From positions 62,001-126,000 of the forward strand of contig JANQRG010000046.1 in NCBI GenBank assembly GCA_028284665.1: a stretch of DNA of 64,000 bases, given 5' to 3'. The stretch is from Croceivirga sp. (lineage in GTDB: Bacteria > Bacteroidota > Bacteroidia > Flavobacteriales > Flavobacteriaceae). Below the pieces are notes generated by a model, which was not told the DNA's origin, ran no database searches, and saw only the letters and a program-made list of their open reading frames with translations. This document shows, piece by piece, positions 51,361-60,690 of the stretch (position 1 is the first letter of the stretch; each line of letters starts with the position of its first letter). The translations under genes were made by a program, and so were the position numbers.

Positions 51361-52758
51361 TCATTTAAGACTTCCCACCATATCCTCTGGTTTCACCCAT
51401 TGATCATAATCTTCAGGGTTTACATACCCTAGATTAATAGCTTCTTCTCTCAATGTTGTGCCATTCCTGTGGGCGGTGGTGGCAATTTCAGCAGCTTTAT
51501 AATACCCGATCTTGGTATTAAGAGCAGTCACCAGCATTAAGGAATTGTTGAGGAGCTTTTGGATGGTTTCATGGTTCGGTGCTATGCCCACAGCACAATT
51601 TATATCAAAGCTTATGCACGCTTCCCCCAGAAGCTGTGCCGACTGCAGAATATTAGCGGCCATCACGGGTTTAAATACATTTAATTCGTAATGCCCCTGA
51701 GCACCTCCTACCGAAATAGCAACATCGTTCCCCATTACCTGGGCACATACCATTGTTAACGCCTCGCATTGGGTGGGGTTCACTTTACCAGGCATAATAG
51801 AACTCCCGGGTTCGTTAGCCGGAATAAGGATCTCACCAATCCCGGAGCGGGGACCAGAAGCCATCATTCGGATATCATTGGCAATTTTATTAAGGGCTAC
51901 GGCCAGTTGTTTTAATGCGCCATGGCTTTCCACAATAGCGTCGTGAGCAGCCAACGCTTCAAATTTGTTGGTTGCGGTAACAAATGGATGTCCGGTAAAA
52001 TCGGCAATATATTTTGCAACCAGAACGTCATACCCTTTTGGAGTGTTTAATCCGGTCCCTACGGCAGTACCCCCTAAAGCTAACTCCGAAAGGTGTGGTA
52101 AGGTGTTCTTTAAAGCGTTTAGCCCGTGATCCAATTGCGAGAAATAGCCCGAAAATTCCTGACCTAAGGTTAGGGGAGTAGCGTCCATGAGGTGGGTTCT
52201 GCCTATTTTAACGACCTCCTTAAATTCCTCTGATTTTTTATATAAAGTGTTTCTAAGTTGTTCTACACCAGGGATAGTCACCTCAACAATTTTCTTATAG
52301 GCTGCAATATGCATTCCGGTGGGGAAGGTGTCGTTAGAGGACTGTGATTTGTTAACATCGTCGTTGGGAAGTAAGGCTTTCTCTCCTTCACCAATTTTTT
52401 TCCCTGCCAATTCATGCGCCCGGTTCGCGATTACCTCATTCACATTCATATTACTTTGCGTCCCAGAACCGGTTTGCCAGATCACCAACGGAAACTGATC
52501 ATCATGCTTACCAACCAAGATTTCATCGCATACATTGGCGATAAGATCTCTTTTTTCCTTGGGCAGGACGCCCAGTTCATGATTGGCATAGGCGGCCGCC
52601 TTTTTCAGGTAAGCAAAACCGTAGACTACTTCTAAGGGCATAGAGGCAGATGGCCCGATTTTAAAGTTATTTCGGGAGCGTTCGGTCTGGGCGCCCCAGT
52701 ATTTGTCTGAGGGGACCTTGACCTCCCCCATAGTGTCCTTCTCAATCCTATATTCCAT
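51361..52758 (-). CDS. fumC: Class II fumarate hydratase
   Basis: A 465-residue iron-independent fumarase interconverting fumarate and malate in the TCA cycle. The family signature [16 protein letters not shown] lies near residue 316, with the catalytic serine loop. The active-site segments [18 protein letters not shown] (near 98), [12 protein letters not shown] (near 185) and the conserved NDTFPT (near 140) are all present. The ATG at 52758 begins [16 protein letters not shown], the standard class II N-terminus; the longer frame from 52800 adds an unlikely hydrophobic stretch. It diverges from the small membrane protein gene. Confidence 0.95.
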   Translation of the reverse strand: MEYRIEKDTMGEVKVPSDKYWGAQTERSRNNFKIGPSASMPLEVVYGFAYLKKAAAYANHELGVLPKEKRDLIANVCDEILVGKHDDQFPLVIWQTGSGTQSNMNVNEVIANRAHELAGKKIGEGEKALLPNDDVNKSQSSNDTFPTGMHIAAYKKIVEVTIPGVEQLRNTLYKKSEEFKEVVKIGRTHLMDATPLTLGQEFSGYFSQLDHGLNALKNTLPHLSELALGGTAVGTGLNTPKGYDVLVAKYIADFTGHPFVTATNKFEALAAHDAIVESHGALKQLAVALNKIANDIRMMASGPRSGIGEILIPANEPGSSIMPGKVNPTQCEALTMVCAQVMGNDVAISVGGAQGHYELNVFKPVMAANILQSAQLLGEACISFDINCAVGIAPNHETIQKLLNNSLMLVTALNTKIGYYKAAEIATTAHRNGTTLREEAINLGYVNPEDYDQWVKPEDMVGSLK

Positions 52759-52823
52759 GATGATGATTTTATACACAAAAATACTGCATGAAATGTGCAA
52801 TTAAGAATTTTTAATTTCATTTG

Positions 52824-52852
52824 TTGGTTTTATTTCTGAACCGCTATCTTTG
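52824..52852 (+). promoter_or_regulatory. Promoter TTG-N18-TATCTTTG
   Basis: TTG at 52824-52826 and TATCTTTG at 52845-52852 are a good match to the Bacteroidota promoter, 19 bp upstream of the ATG at 52872. Confidence 0.65.
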
Positions 52853-52871
52853 TATCTCAAAAGAGTTTCCA

Positions 52872-53060
52872 ATGCACGAGAATTTAGTCGAATTTGATCA
52901 GTATCTGGGATTTTTAGCGTTCTTAACCATCCTTACCATTGGTTTTTGGTTAATGATCTTTTTGCTAACCTTTGTAGTTCCTTACTGGTTGACGGGAAAT
53001 TTGATGGAAATGTGGAAAGAGCGTCGTGCGGCGCGAGAGGCCAGCCTGGAAGAGGAATAA
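52872..53060 (+). CDS. Small single-pass or hairpin membrane protein
   Basis: A 62-residue protein with a long hydrophobic segment (about 11-43, possibly two helices) and a charged C-terminal tail (EMWKERRAAREASLEEE). The ATG at 52872 lies 19 bp after a clear promoter, which excludes the longer upstream frame. I do not recognise the family. It stands alone between fumC and a convergent TonB-dependent receptor gene. Confidence 0.65.
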   Translation: MHENLVEFDQYLGFLAFLTILTIGFWLMIFLLTFVVPYWLTGNLMEMWKERRAAREASLEEE

Positions 53061-53073
53061 GAAAAAGAGTAGT

Positions 53074-55515
53074 TTAACGTCCCGGAGATCCTTCAAATTC
53101 TTCTTCGCCACCGAATTGCCTTTGGCGTTGTCCTCCACGTTTCTTCTTTTGGTTAAAGCGATAGGTAAAGGCTAAATTAAAACTTCGTACCCTCCGTTGG
53201 AACTCGCTATCACTCTCAAAAAAAGGCGTTACCGTTTCACTTACCCGCCTTCTGCTGTTAAAGACATCGCTGACATTAAAGGCCAATGATCCTTTTTCAG
53301 CGAAAAAGTCTTTACTGAACGCGAAGTCCAACGAAAAAATACCCTGGTTTCTCGTCTGCGCATTTTCCGTGGGCCCACGGTAAAAAATACGGGTTTGCCA
53401 GTCTATTTTTTCAGGCAGCGTGATTTTATTATTCAATCGAATAAACCAACTAAGGTTTTCCGCATCAAAATTTTGATTGTTAAAATCACCTCGTGTGATC
53501 AAGTTAAAAAGGTTAATGTTGGTGTTGAGGTTCCATTTTCGGGTAGGACGATAGTTCATCGTAAAGTCCACGCCGTATCGATCGTTTCGCGCCAGGTTTA
53601 CAGGGGTACGACGCAAAATGCTTACTATCTCCCCATCAAAAAAAATATCCTCCCCCGTATCCTCCGTGATAAAGGTGATCACATCTGTTGCCCGTTGAAA
53701 ATAGATAGAACTGTTAAGCGTTAGTTTTTCCCATCGCTTCAGATATCCAAGGTCTATTTGATTAGAAAAGCTGGGTGTCAAATTGGGGTTCCCCTGGAAT
53801 AGATTCGTAGGACTGGATCTGGATGGAAATGGATTTAAAAAGAAGGATCGGGGCCTTCGCACACGTCGGTTATAACCCAGCTGAAAGCTCTCTTTTTCCT
53901 CAATTTCCCAATTTAAATTAAGTGTGGGGAAAAAAGCATCAAAATTGTTGCGATTAAAGTCATTGGTTTCCAGTTGATTAATGATCAATCGTGTTGCCTC
54001 GTAGCGAAGGCCGGCCAGAAACGAAAATTTGTTGAATTGATTTCCATATTGGGTATACACCGCATTGATGGTTTCCTTGTAATCCAGCACATTGCTGGGA
54101 TTGGTAATTCCTAACTCCTCTTCTGTAGGGTTGATAAAAACAACTTCGTAATCGGTGTTTAAGCTGTTAAAATCCCCGCGATACCCTAACTCAAACTGCC
54201 CGGATTTTCCAAGGGGAACCACGTAATCGGTCTGTAGGAATACCCGTTGCTGGTCTTCTGCCGTTCGGACACTTTCGCTATCAAACCCGTTTTGGATTAT
54301 TAAAGATTCTTCTACCTCGTCACTGGTCTCATATTGAAAAGCAAACGTCAATTGATGTTCGGCATCCCCGTTAAACTGTTTGTCAAAATTGAAGGCGTAT
54401 TGAAAGGTCTCATCCGATTCTGTTTCGGGATCAAAACGGAACCCGGAACTGGTATTTCCGGCGATATCAGTCTGCAAAAAATCGTTTGTGGTCTCACTAC
54501 TATTGTCAGAATCTCGAATAAATATGGAATGGGTGATGGAAGCCGTTTCATTCACATACCATTCCACGCCAAAATTAGCATTCAAGCCTTTCCGTATCCG
54601 ATCAAATTCCCGTTCTTCCCGTAGGGCATTGGTGAAATTTCCGGCATCATCGAAAAAATCAGTATCGTTCAAAGAATTTCCTGGACGTTCGCGGTAGTTA
54701 TAGCCGGTATTGGTGAAAATATTGATATTACCCGTCCTGTAATTTATATTCCCGTTAATTCCGGCAGAATAGGGATAACCGCCATTAACAGTCAGTGCGC
54801 CGTTTAATCCTTGTAATTTACTTCGACGAAGTATAATATTAATGATACCTCCGGAACCTTCCGCATCATAACGTGCCGACGGAGAAGTAATTACCTCGAC
54901 CCTTTCAATAGATTCTGCCGGAAGCTGGCGCAAGGCTTCTGTGCTATTTAGCCCGGTAATTGCTGAAGGTTTGCCGTTGATAAGGATGCGGACATCGTCG
55001 TTCCCTCTGAGTTGTACATTGCCTTCAACATCAACAGAGACGGAAGGCACATTGTCCAGCACGTCACTTACCGTTCCTCCCCTTACTGTAAGATCTTTGC
55101 CTACATTGTAGATCTTTTTATCCAAACGAAGCTCAACTGTAGTGCGTTCTGCGATCACCTCAACTTCATCGAGTCGGGCAACATCCGGATAGAGCGCAAT
55201 ACTACCAAGATCAGTACTTGATCGCAGCAGTTGCCGTTCTGACCTATAGGTTAGGTAAGCAATGTATTCCACAGAGATCGTGAACATCCCAGGGAGGGTT
55301 TCCACCTCAAATCTTCCGTTTTCATCGGTAATCCCCCCTGTTACCTGGTCGGGGTCCCGAACCCGTTGCAAAATGAGCGTAGCATATTCCAGGGGTTGGC
55401 CTGTTTCTTTATCTATAACTGTTCCGGTTATTTTTATGGACTGTGGGTTTTGAGGTCTTTGGGCTAGCAGTACGATAGGAAATAACAGGCCAATCCACCA
55501 GAACAGTTGCTTCAT
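53074..55515 (-). CDS. TonB-dependent outer-membrane receptor, small-barrel family
   Basis: An 813-residue outer-membrane protein. Signal peptide about 1-18; carboxypeptidase-regulatory domain about 25-110 (GTVIDKETGQPLEYATLIL, DENGRFEVETLPG); plug about 115-235 with VSDVLDNVPSVSVDVEGNVQLRGNDDVRILING and SARYDAEGSGGIINIIL (each continuous motif is longer than quoted limits and is split by short turns); then a beta-barrel of about 570 residues rich in alternating aromatic strands. It belongs to the outer membrane beta-barrel (OMP_b-brl_3-like) group rather than SusC. The substrate is unknown. The upstream small gene ends with TAA directly abutting its ATG. Unlike plug proteins A-C and E in this window, this one has a full barrel. 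Confidence 0.9.
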   Translation of the reverse strand: MKQLFWWIGLLFPIVLLAQRPQNPQSIKITGTVIDKETGQPLEYATLILQRVRDPDQVTGGITDENGRFEVETLPGMFTISVEYIAYLTYRSERQLLRSSTDLGSIALYPDVARLDEVEVIAERTTVELRLDKKIYNVGKDLTVRGGTVSDVLDNVPSVSVDVEGNVQLRGNDDVRILINGKPSAITGLNSTEALRQLPAESIERVEVITSPSARYDAEGSGGIINIILRRSKLQGLNGALTVNGGYPYSAGINGNINYRTGNINIFTNTGYNYRERPGNSLNDTDFFDDAGNFTNALREEREFDRIRKGLNANFGVEWYVNETASITHSIFIRDSDNSSETTNDFLQTDIAGNTSSGFRFDPETESDETFQYAFNFDKQFNGDAEHQLTFAFQYETSDEVEESLIIQNGFDSESVRTAEDQQRVFLQTDYVVPLGKSGQFELGYRGDFNSLNTDYEVVFINPTEEELGITNPSNVLDYKETINAVYTQYGNQFNKFSFLAGLRYEATRLIINQLETNDFNRNNFDAFFPTLNLNWEIEEKESFQLGYNRRVRRPRSFFLNPFPSRSSPTNLFQGNPNLTPSFSNQIDLGYLKRWEKLTLNSSIYFQRATDVITFITEDTGEDIFFDGEIVSILRRTPVNLARNDRYGVDFTMNYRPTRKWNLNTNINLFNLITRGDFNNQNFDAENLSWFIRLNNKITLPEKIDWQTRIFYRGPTENAQTRNQGIFSLDFAFSKDFFAEKGSLAFNVSDVFNSRRRVSETVTPFFESDSEFQRRVRSFNLAFTYRFNQKKKRGGQRQRQFGGEEEFEGSPGR

Positions 55516-55968
55516 TTAGCTTTTACTTTTTTTCTTCTTTTTCTGCTTTCGTTTGACCTTTGAACGATTTTCCCGAAGCTCCAGATAGGTTTGGAATTTT
55601 TCTTCCGGTAGGCCGGCCTTTAATTCCGCATCCTGTAATTCCTGGATTTTTGTGTACTCTTCTTGCATCTTTTTAGGTTCCAATTGCAAGATCTGTAGCT
55701 CCATCCGTTTTTGGACATATTTTTCCAGAATAGATCGGACCACAGCTTCCTCAAAAGGATCGAGCTCCATCAACTCCTTAATCTCCGGCATTTCCTTATC
55801 TACATATTGCGCAGCAGTGAGTTTTTCAGGTTCTCTCGGCGCTTCTTGTGCTTGAGGAATAGCAGTGCGCTGGCGGCCAAATCGGTTTTGCATGCCCACC
55901 TGAGCATGTAAGGACGCTCCGAATAAAAGAAAAAAGGTGATCAGAAAAAGGGAATGAATACTTTTCAT
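55516..55968 (-). CDS. Small periplasmic helical protein linked to the TonB receptor
   Basis: A 150-residue exported protein. The ATG at 55968 opens a signal peptide (LFLITFFLLFGASLHAQ) and a further ATG at 55986 is less likely. The mature part is highly charged and helical (about 55-135, LDPFEEAVVRSILEKYV ... KMQEEYTKIQELQDAELK), ending in a Lys-rich tail. The helical periplasmic pattern is loosely like Spy/CpxP-type proteins but no signature confirms it. Its stop codon TAA touches the receptor ATG, so it is co-translated with the receptor and probably serves it. Confidence 0.65.
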   Translation of the reverse strand: MKSIHSLFLITFFLLFGASLHAQVGMQNRFGRQRTAIPQAQEAPREPEKLTAAQYVDKEMPEIKELMELDPFEEAVVRSILEKYVQKRMELQILQLEPKKMQEEYTKIQELQDAELKAGLPEEKFQTYLELRENRSKVKRKQKKKKKSKS

Positions 55969-56066
55969 AGTATAAAACGATTTCAAAAATAGGTGTTGTG
56001 CTGAGCGCAGGCGGTTAAATGTTTGTTAAATGGATGAAAAAGTTAAACAAAATAAACCCTGTTGGG

Positions 56067-57162
56067 TTAGTCTTGTTTTTGTCCCATCATCATAAGATAG
56101 GCCTTAAGAAAGGTATTAATATCTCCATCCATCACGGCATCTACATTGCCTGTTTCCGTCATTGTTCGTACATCCTTGACCAATTTATAAGGATGCATCA
56201 CATAGTTTCGTATTTGGGAGCCCCATTCGATTTTCATCTTTGAGGCTTCAATTTCATCTCGGGCTTCCTGCCGTTTGCGTAGTTCAATTTCATACAATTG
56301 CGATTTTAACATGCGCATTGCGGTAGCTCTGTTGTCATGTTGTGAACGCGAATCGGAGCAGGAAATCTGAATTCCGGTAGGCTTATGCACCAACTGTACC
56401 TTGGTTTCTACCTTATTTACGTTTTGACCACCGGCGCCACTGGACCGGGCTGTGGTGATCTCAACATCCGAAGGATTGATATCGATTTCTATTGAATCAT
56501 CCACCAGCGGATACACATACACCGATGCAAAGGAGGTGTGTCTTTTAGCGTTACTATCAAAGGGAGAGATACGTACTAATCGATGCACGCCATTTTCCCC
56601 TTTTAACCAGCCAAAAGCAAATTCACCTTCAACTTCAAGCGTTACCGTTTTTATACCGGCTACATCGCCATCCTGATAATTCAGCTCCTTTACCTTGTAT
56701 CCATTTTTTTCCGCCCACATAACATACATGCGCATCAACATTGCGGCCCAGTCACAACTTTCCGTACCTCCTGCTCCCGCTGTGATTTGCAGTACCGCAG
56801 TGAGCTCGTCCCCTTCTTCAGAGAGCATGTTTTTGAACTCCAGTTGCTCAATGGCATCTAAAGCACTGGTGAATTTTTCGGAAAGCTCGGTTTCTTCCAG
56901 TTCGCCCTCATGGTAAAACTCAAGTAGCACTTCCAAGTCATTTGCTAAACTCAGGGCAGTCTCATAGTCTGAAATCCATCTTTTTTTGGACTTAAGAAGC
57001 TGCATCTGTTTTTGGGCTTCTTGCGGATTATCCCAAAAACCGGGACTCATCGTTTTCTCTTCCTCGTTCTCTATCTCTATACGCTTGGCATCAATGTCAA
57101 AGATACCTCCTTAACGCACCAAGGCGTTCAATAAGATCTTTATGCTGATCTGTAGTAACCAT
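56067..57162 (-). CDS. prfB: Peptide chain release factor 2, with programmed +1 frameshift
   Basis: RF2 terminates translation at UGA and UAA. The gene is split across two frames: an ATG at 57162 opens 21 codons ([21 protein letters not shown]) ending at an in-frame TGA (57099-57097). A +1 slip at CTT TGA C continues in the frame [16 protein letters not shown], then MSPGFWDNP, to 56067, giving 364 residues, the normal RF2 length. The stop-recognition SPF motif is in VRISPFDSN and the peptidyl-hydrolysis GGQ motif in [11 protein letters not shown]. Synthesis is autoregulated: low RF2 allows slippage. Starting at the internal ATG (57050) would lose 37 residues and is not favoured. Confidence 0.95.
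57096..57111 (-). other. prfB programmed frameshift site
   Basis: AGG AGG TAT CTT TGA C on the minus strand: a Shine-Dalgarno-like AGGAGG, a three-base spacer, the slippery CTT and the UGA stop followed by C. The spacing equals that in the well-studied E. coli site (AGGGGG TAT CTT TGA C). It is one of the few strong Shine-Dalgarno-like sequences in the window. Confidence 0.93.
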
Positions 57163-57204
57163 TAAACAATTTTTTGTAAAAATAGGTTGTTTACCGGATA
57201 AAAG

Positions 57205-58059
57205 CTATTGCTGTGAGGCAATAACTTCCACGATATGGGAAGTAGTATTCTTTCCTTCTGCATATACCACTCCTTTTAAAGGGGCACAATCGTTGTAGTC
57301 GATGCCATGGCATACTTTTACGTGGTTTTGAGCCGCCAAAATATTATTTGTAGGGTCAAAACCTATCCATCCGCCATTGGGAACAAAGGCTTCCACCCAT
57401 GCATGCATCTGGGAGTCGCCAAAATAGCCATTTCCCTGGTGCAAGTAACCCGAAACATATCGTGCGGGGACGTTGTGCTGACGCGAAATGGCCAGGAAGA
57501 GATGTGTAAAATCCTGACATACCCCATGTCTTTTCATAATGATCTCTTCCAGAGGCGTATTCACATCGGTTACACCTACTTTAAAAAAAAGATGATGATA
57601 CACCCAGGTATTTAGTGCCATAAGGTTATCAAATGCATTCTTTTTTCGGTCAAAAGAAAAAATAGCATGATGTTGAACAGGAAGTGTGGTAAATGGTGTT
57701 TTTCGAAGTTCAGTTTCGTGGTCTGCTTGAAAATCTACGGTTGCCATTACCTCATAGTCCATTGCGGGATCAGCATTCGGGATAAAGCCAAAGGGATTGC
57801 GTTCTTCCTTTTGTACTATGAAAGTTGCATCTATTTTCAGATCTGTGAACGTCTGGTTGGCCTGGATTCGGATCGTTTTAAAACCAAGGCCGTTGATAGA
57901 TACATTTACGTCCGCCGCCAAATTGTTCGCAACATTCCAGCTGATCAGTTCCTGGGAGCGATTGTCTTCCGGTAGGATCAAAAACTGCCAGGACGCACCT
58001 CTCGCCGGACTTTCATAGTGATTTTTACTTTGGTAACGAATGGTGTAGGTCAAGCTCAT
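57205..58059 (-). CDS. Transglutaminase-like protease of the ATP-grasp/alpha-E system
   Basis: A 284-residue cytoplasmic transglutaminase-fold protein. The N-terminal beta domain (about 1-95) is the bacterial transglutaminase N-terminal region. The core has the catalytic triad Cys in HGVCQDFTHLF (near 182), His in MHAWVEAF (near 223) and Asp in GFDPTNN (near 239). It is the third gene of a transglutaminase / alpha-E / circularly permuted ATP-grasp set transcribed together. In such sets the ATP-grasp enzyme is thought to form peptide-like bonds and the transglutaminase to cleave or process them. The physiological product is unknown. Confidence 0.9.
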   Translation of the reverse strand: MSLTYTIRYQSKNHYESPARGASWQFLILPEDNRSQELISWNVANNLAADVNVSINGLGFKTIRIQANQTFTDLKIDATFIVQKEERNPFGFIPNADPAMDYEVMATVDFQADHETELRKTPFTTLPVQHHAIFSFDRKKNAFDNLMALNTWVYHHLFFKVGVTDVNTPLEEIIMKRHGVCQDFTHLFLAISRQHNVPARYVSGYLHQGNGYFGDSQMHAWVEAFVPNGGWIGFDPTNNILAAQNHVKVCHGIDYNDCAPLKGVVYAEGKNTTSHIVEVIASQQ

Positions 58060-58090
58060 CGGATAACATATCTAGTAGCAGGCAGATCCT

Positions 58091-59038
58091 TCAATACAGA
58101 AAGAACTCTTCTTCCATTTTGTTGGAAATTTGGTAGAGTCGTTCTAAGACCTTTTGAATAAAACCATTGATATCCTGCTCTATATCTTCAACCCGCAAAT
58201 ATTGAAATTCTGCTCTTAACTTTCCGGCCAGAAAAGAAGTTGAACCCTTGTCCGGACGGTGGTCTAAGTGTAGTATATGCATATGATTGCAAACCTGGTT
58301 CAGGCTGTTCATTACAGATCTGGGGCAATCGCCATTGAGTACTAAAAACTCCAATGCACTTAAAAGTGTTGGCGTTTTGCGATACGATCTTCGCATCATA
58401 TCATAGGACTCCGCACACTTTAATAGAGTGGTCCATTCAAAGCTATTGCCTACTTTATCGCCATAGCTCCCCTTGGTCAGTAAAGCGTCGTGATACTTGG
58501 CGTTGATCATCCTGATTATTTGAGTAGCACGCTCGATGTTCACCCCCATCATGATAATAGAATAGATTTCATCATGTAAGAGGGTTCCCCGAATTTTACC
58601 CCTAAGAATTGCAGTTCGTTGGGTAACACCAATGGTAAAATCATATAGTCCGCGCTTCACAAAATAGTTGGGATCGTAATTCAGGACGTAATGGTAGAAT
58701 CGATTGATAGATTCGTATAATTCGGTGGAAATTAAATCCCTTGCCCCATTTGCGTTTTCGCGGATGGCTTTCACGTTATTAAGAATAGCGTGATCATATT
58801 CCGGATTTAAACCGATATTATAAATGATTTCCTCCTCATGTAACGGTTTTTGCGCATCTTGCTCCGGAGCGCCTATCATAAAAAGTAAGGAACGCAGCAC
58901 AAACTGCCTGGATTGGGATATCGCATTTGGCGCATCTAGTGAAGAGAAATAGTTCACATTCGTATAGCGCGCCACATGTTCTGAGCGTTCTAAATATCTC
59001 CCCATCCAAAAGAGATTGTTGGCTACCCTTGCTAACAT
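58091..59038 (-). CDS. Alpha-E domain protein
   Basis: A 315-residue all-helical protein of the alpha-E family. It begins MLARVANNLFWMGRYLERSEHVARY, the family hallmark, with further conserved segments such as MGVNIERATQIIRMINAKYHD near residue 165. There are no transmembrane helices and no catalytic motif of its own. The gene lies between the ATP-grasp gene (1-bp gap upstream) and the transglutaminase gene (31-bp gap downstream), the arrangement typical of this three-gene module. It is probably a partner or scaffold of the ATP-grasp enzyme. Confidence 0.92.
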   Translation of the reverse strand: MLARVANNLFWMGRYLERSEHVARYTNVNYFSSLDAPNAISQSRQFVLRSLLFMIGAPEQDAQKPLHEEEIIYNIGLNPEYDHAILNNVKAIRENANGARDLISTELYESINRFYHYVLNYDPNYFVKRGLYDFTIGVTQRTAILRGKIRGTLLHDEIYSIIMMGVNIERATQIIRMINAKYHDALLTKGSYGDKVGNSFEWTTLLKCAESYDMMRRSYRKTPTLLSALEFLVLNGDCPRSVMNSLNQVCNHMHILHLDHRPDKGSTSFLAGKLRAEFQYLRVEDIEQDINGFIQKVLERLYQISNKMEEEFFLY

Positions 59039-59039
59039 T

Positions 59040-60512
59040 TCAGCTATCTTTTTTTACCACCCAGGTATCCTTCGAGCCTCCGCCCTGAGAAGAATTCACA
59101 ATTAAGTTTCCGGCTTTCAGTGCCACCCGTGTCAATCCCCCTTTCAAGACAAATTCAGTATCCTTACCTAACAAGGTGAAGGTCCTGAGGTCTATATGCC
59201 GCGGTTCGAAGGATTGATTTTCGTCTATGTATGTAGGATGTACCGAAAGGGAAAGTATAGGCTGCGCTACGTATTTTCTGGGGCTTTCTTTAACCTGGTT
59301 TTGTACGGTTTCGATTTCTTCTTTAGTTAAACGATTGCCGATAGATATGCCATAGCCACCGGCCTCATCAACCGGTTTCACCACCAACTTATCCACATTT
59401 TCCAGGACGTACTTCAAATCGTCCGGTCGATCACAGCGATACGTCTTGACATTATTTAGAATGGGTTCCTCGTCCAAGTAGTACTTGATGATATCAGGAA
59501 CATAGGTGTAAATTGCTTTATCGTCTGCCGCCCCGGTACCCGGAGCATTGGCCAAACAAACATTTCCTTTTTGGTAAGCGGCAAATAAACCGGGTACTCC
59601 CAAGCTGGAGTCCGGTTTAAACTCCAGGGGATCCATGAAAAGATCATCTACCCTTCTATAGATAACGTCTACCCGCACCGGACCTTTGATGGTCTTCATA
59701 TATACAAAATCGTTCTCAACGAAAAGATCCCGGCCTTCCACAAGTTCAACACCCATAGCTTTTGCTAAATATGAATGTTCATAGTAAGCGGAGTTGTACA
59801 TTCCTGGGGTGATGACTACACAATTCGGATTATCCACGCCTTGGGGCTTCACACTTTCCAGAATTTGCAAAAGATTTTCCGCATAATTCGTTACCGCATG
59901 GGCTTCGTAATGGTTAAAAACCCCAAATAGTGCTCTTTTCAATGCTGTTCTGTTGCATACAACGTAACTTACCCCCGAGGGACAACGTATGTTATCCTCC
60001 AGCACATAATACTTCCCATCAGAATGTTTGATAATATCCGTACCGGAAATATGATTGTAAATCCCTCCGGGAGGATCCACGCCATACATTTGGTGGAGGT
60101 AATTAACGGAGGATGAGAGTAAAGACAGTGGTACAATTTGGTCCTTTATGATTTTCTTTTCGTGATAGATATCCCATAAGAAAAGGTTCAGGGCACGGTT
60201 GCGTTGTATTACCCCGGATTCAATCTTTTCCCAGTCAGCAGTATCGATAATCCTTGGAAATAAGTCGAAAGGAAAGATTTTCTCCTGAGCACTTTTATCA
60301 CCATGTACCTGAAAAGTGATGCCCTGATTAAAAAACGAGGCTTTAGCTTTGTTGTTTAAATGGACATAATCATCTAAGGCATGTTGTCCGAAAAGTGTGA
60401 TAAGCTTTTCATAGATCGCTTTAACCGTTCCATCGTTATCGAAGACTTCATCAAATAGATTCGGCTTCCTGTTATACGACGAAAAAAGAGCGTTTTGGTG
60501 GTGATCGGACAT
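59040..60512 (-). CDS. Circularly permuted ATP-grasp protein
   Basis: A 490-residue predicted amide/peptide ligase of the circularly permuted ATP-grasp type 2 family. Recognisable segments are NRALNLFLWDIYH and GVDPPGGIYNHISGTDI in the N-terminal part, DVIYRRVDDLFMDPLEF near residue 280, the lysine-bearing VVKPVDEAGGYGISIG near 375 and RHIDLRTFTLLG near 440. There is no signal peptide. It is the first gene of the three-gene operon with the alpha-E and transglutaminase-like proteins; there are 178 bp upstream to the divergent zinc protease. The acceptor substrate is unknown. Confidence 0.92.
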   Translation of the reverse strand: MSDHHQNALFSSYNRKPNLFDEVFDNDGTVKAIYEKLITLFGQHALDDYVHLNNKAKASFFNQGITFQVHGDKSAQEKIFPFDLFPRIIDTADWEKIESGVIQRNRALNLFLWDIYHEKKIIKDQIVPLSLLSSSVNYLHQMYGVDPPGGIYNHISGTDIIKHSDGKYYVLEDNIRCPSGVSYVVCNRTALKRALFGVFNHYEAHAVTNYAENLLQILESVKPQGVDNPNCVVITPGMYNSAYYEHSYLAKAMGVELVEGRDLFVENDFVYMKTIKGPVRVDVIYRRVDDLFMDPLEFKPDSSLGVPGLFAAYQKGNVCLANAPGTGAADDKAIYTYVPDIIKYYLDEEPILNNVKTYRCDRPDDLKYVLENVDKLVVKPVDEAGGYGISIGNRLTKEEIETVQNQVKESPRKYVAQPILSLSVHPTYIDENQSFEPRHIDLRTFTLLGKDTEFVLKGGLTRVALKAGNLIVNSSQGGGSKDTWVVKKDS

Positions 60513-60690
60513 ATGTTAAAATGTAGCGGTTTTTGAATAAAAAATCAAGAGAGGATTCCCAAAAAACGTAGCGCTAAAAAACAATAATAACAGTCTTCTT
60601 TGGGATATTTTATCAAATGCTGAAAAATGACAGAACACTCATAAAATCAAATAGCGCTGTTTTACTATTTTAGAAGTCTAATTCGATACC

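Noticed and set aside
56338-56346. TTCACAACA-type 9-mer on the minus strand inside prfB
   Set aside because: No partner repeat at 21 bp and no promoter at the module distance; it lies within coding sequence and is expected by chance.
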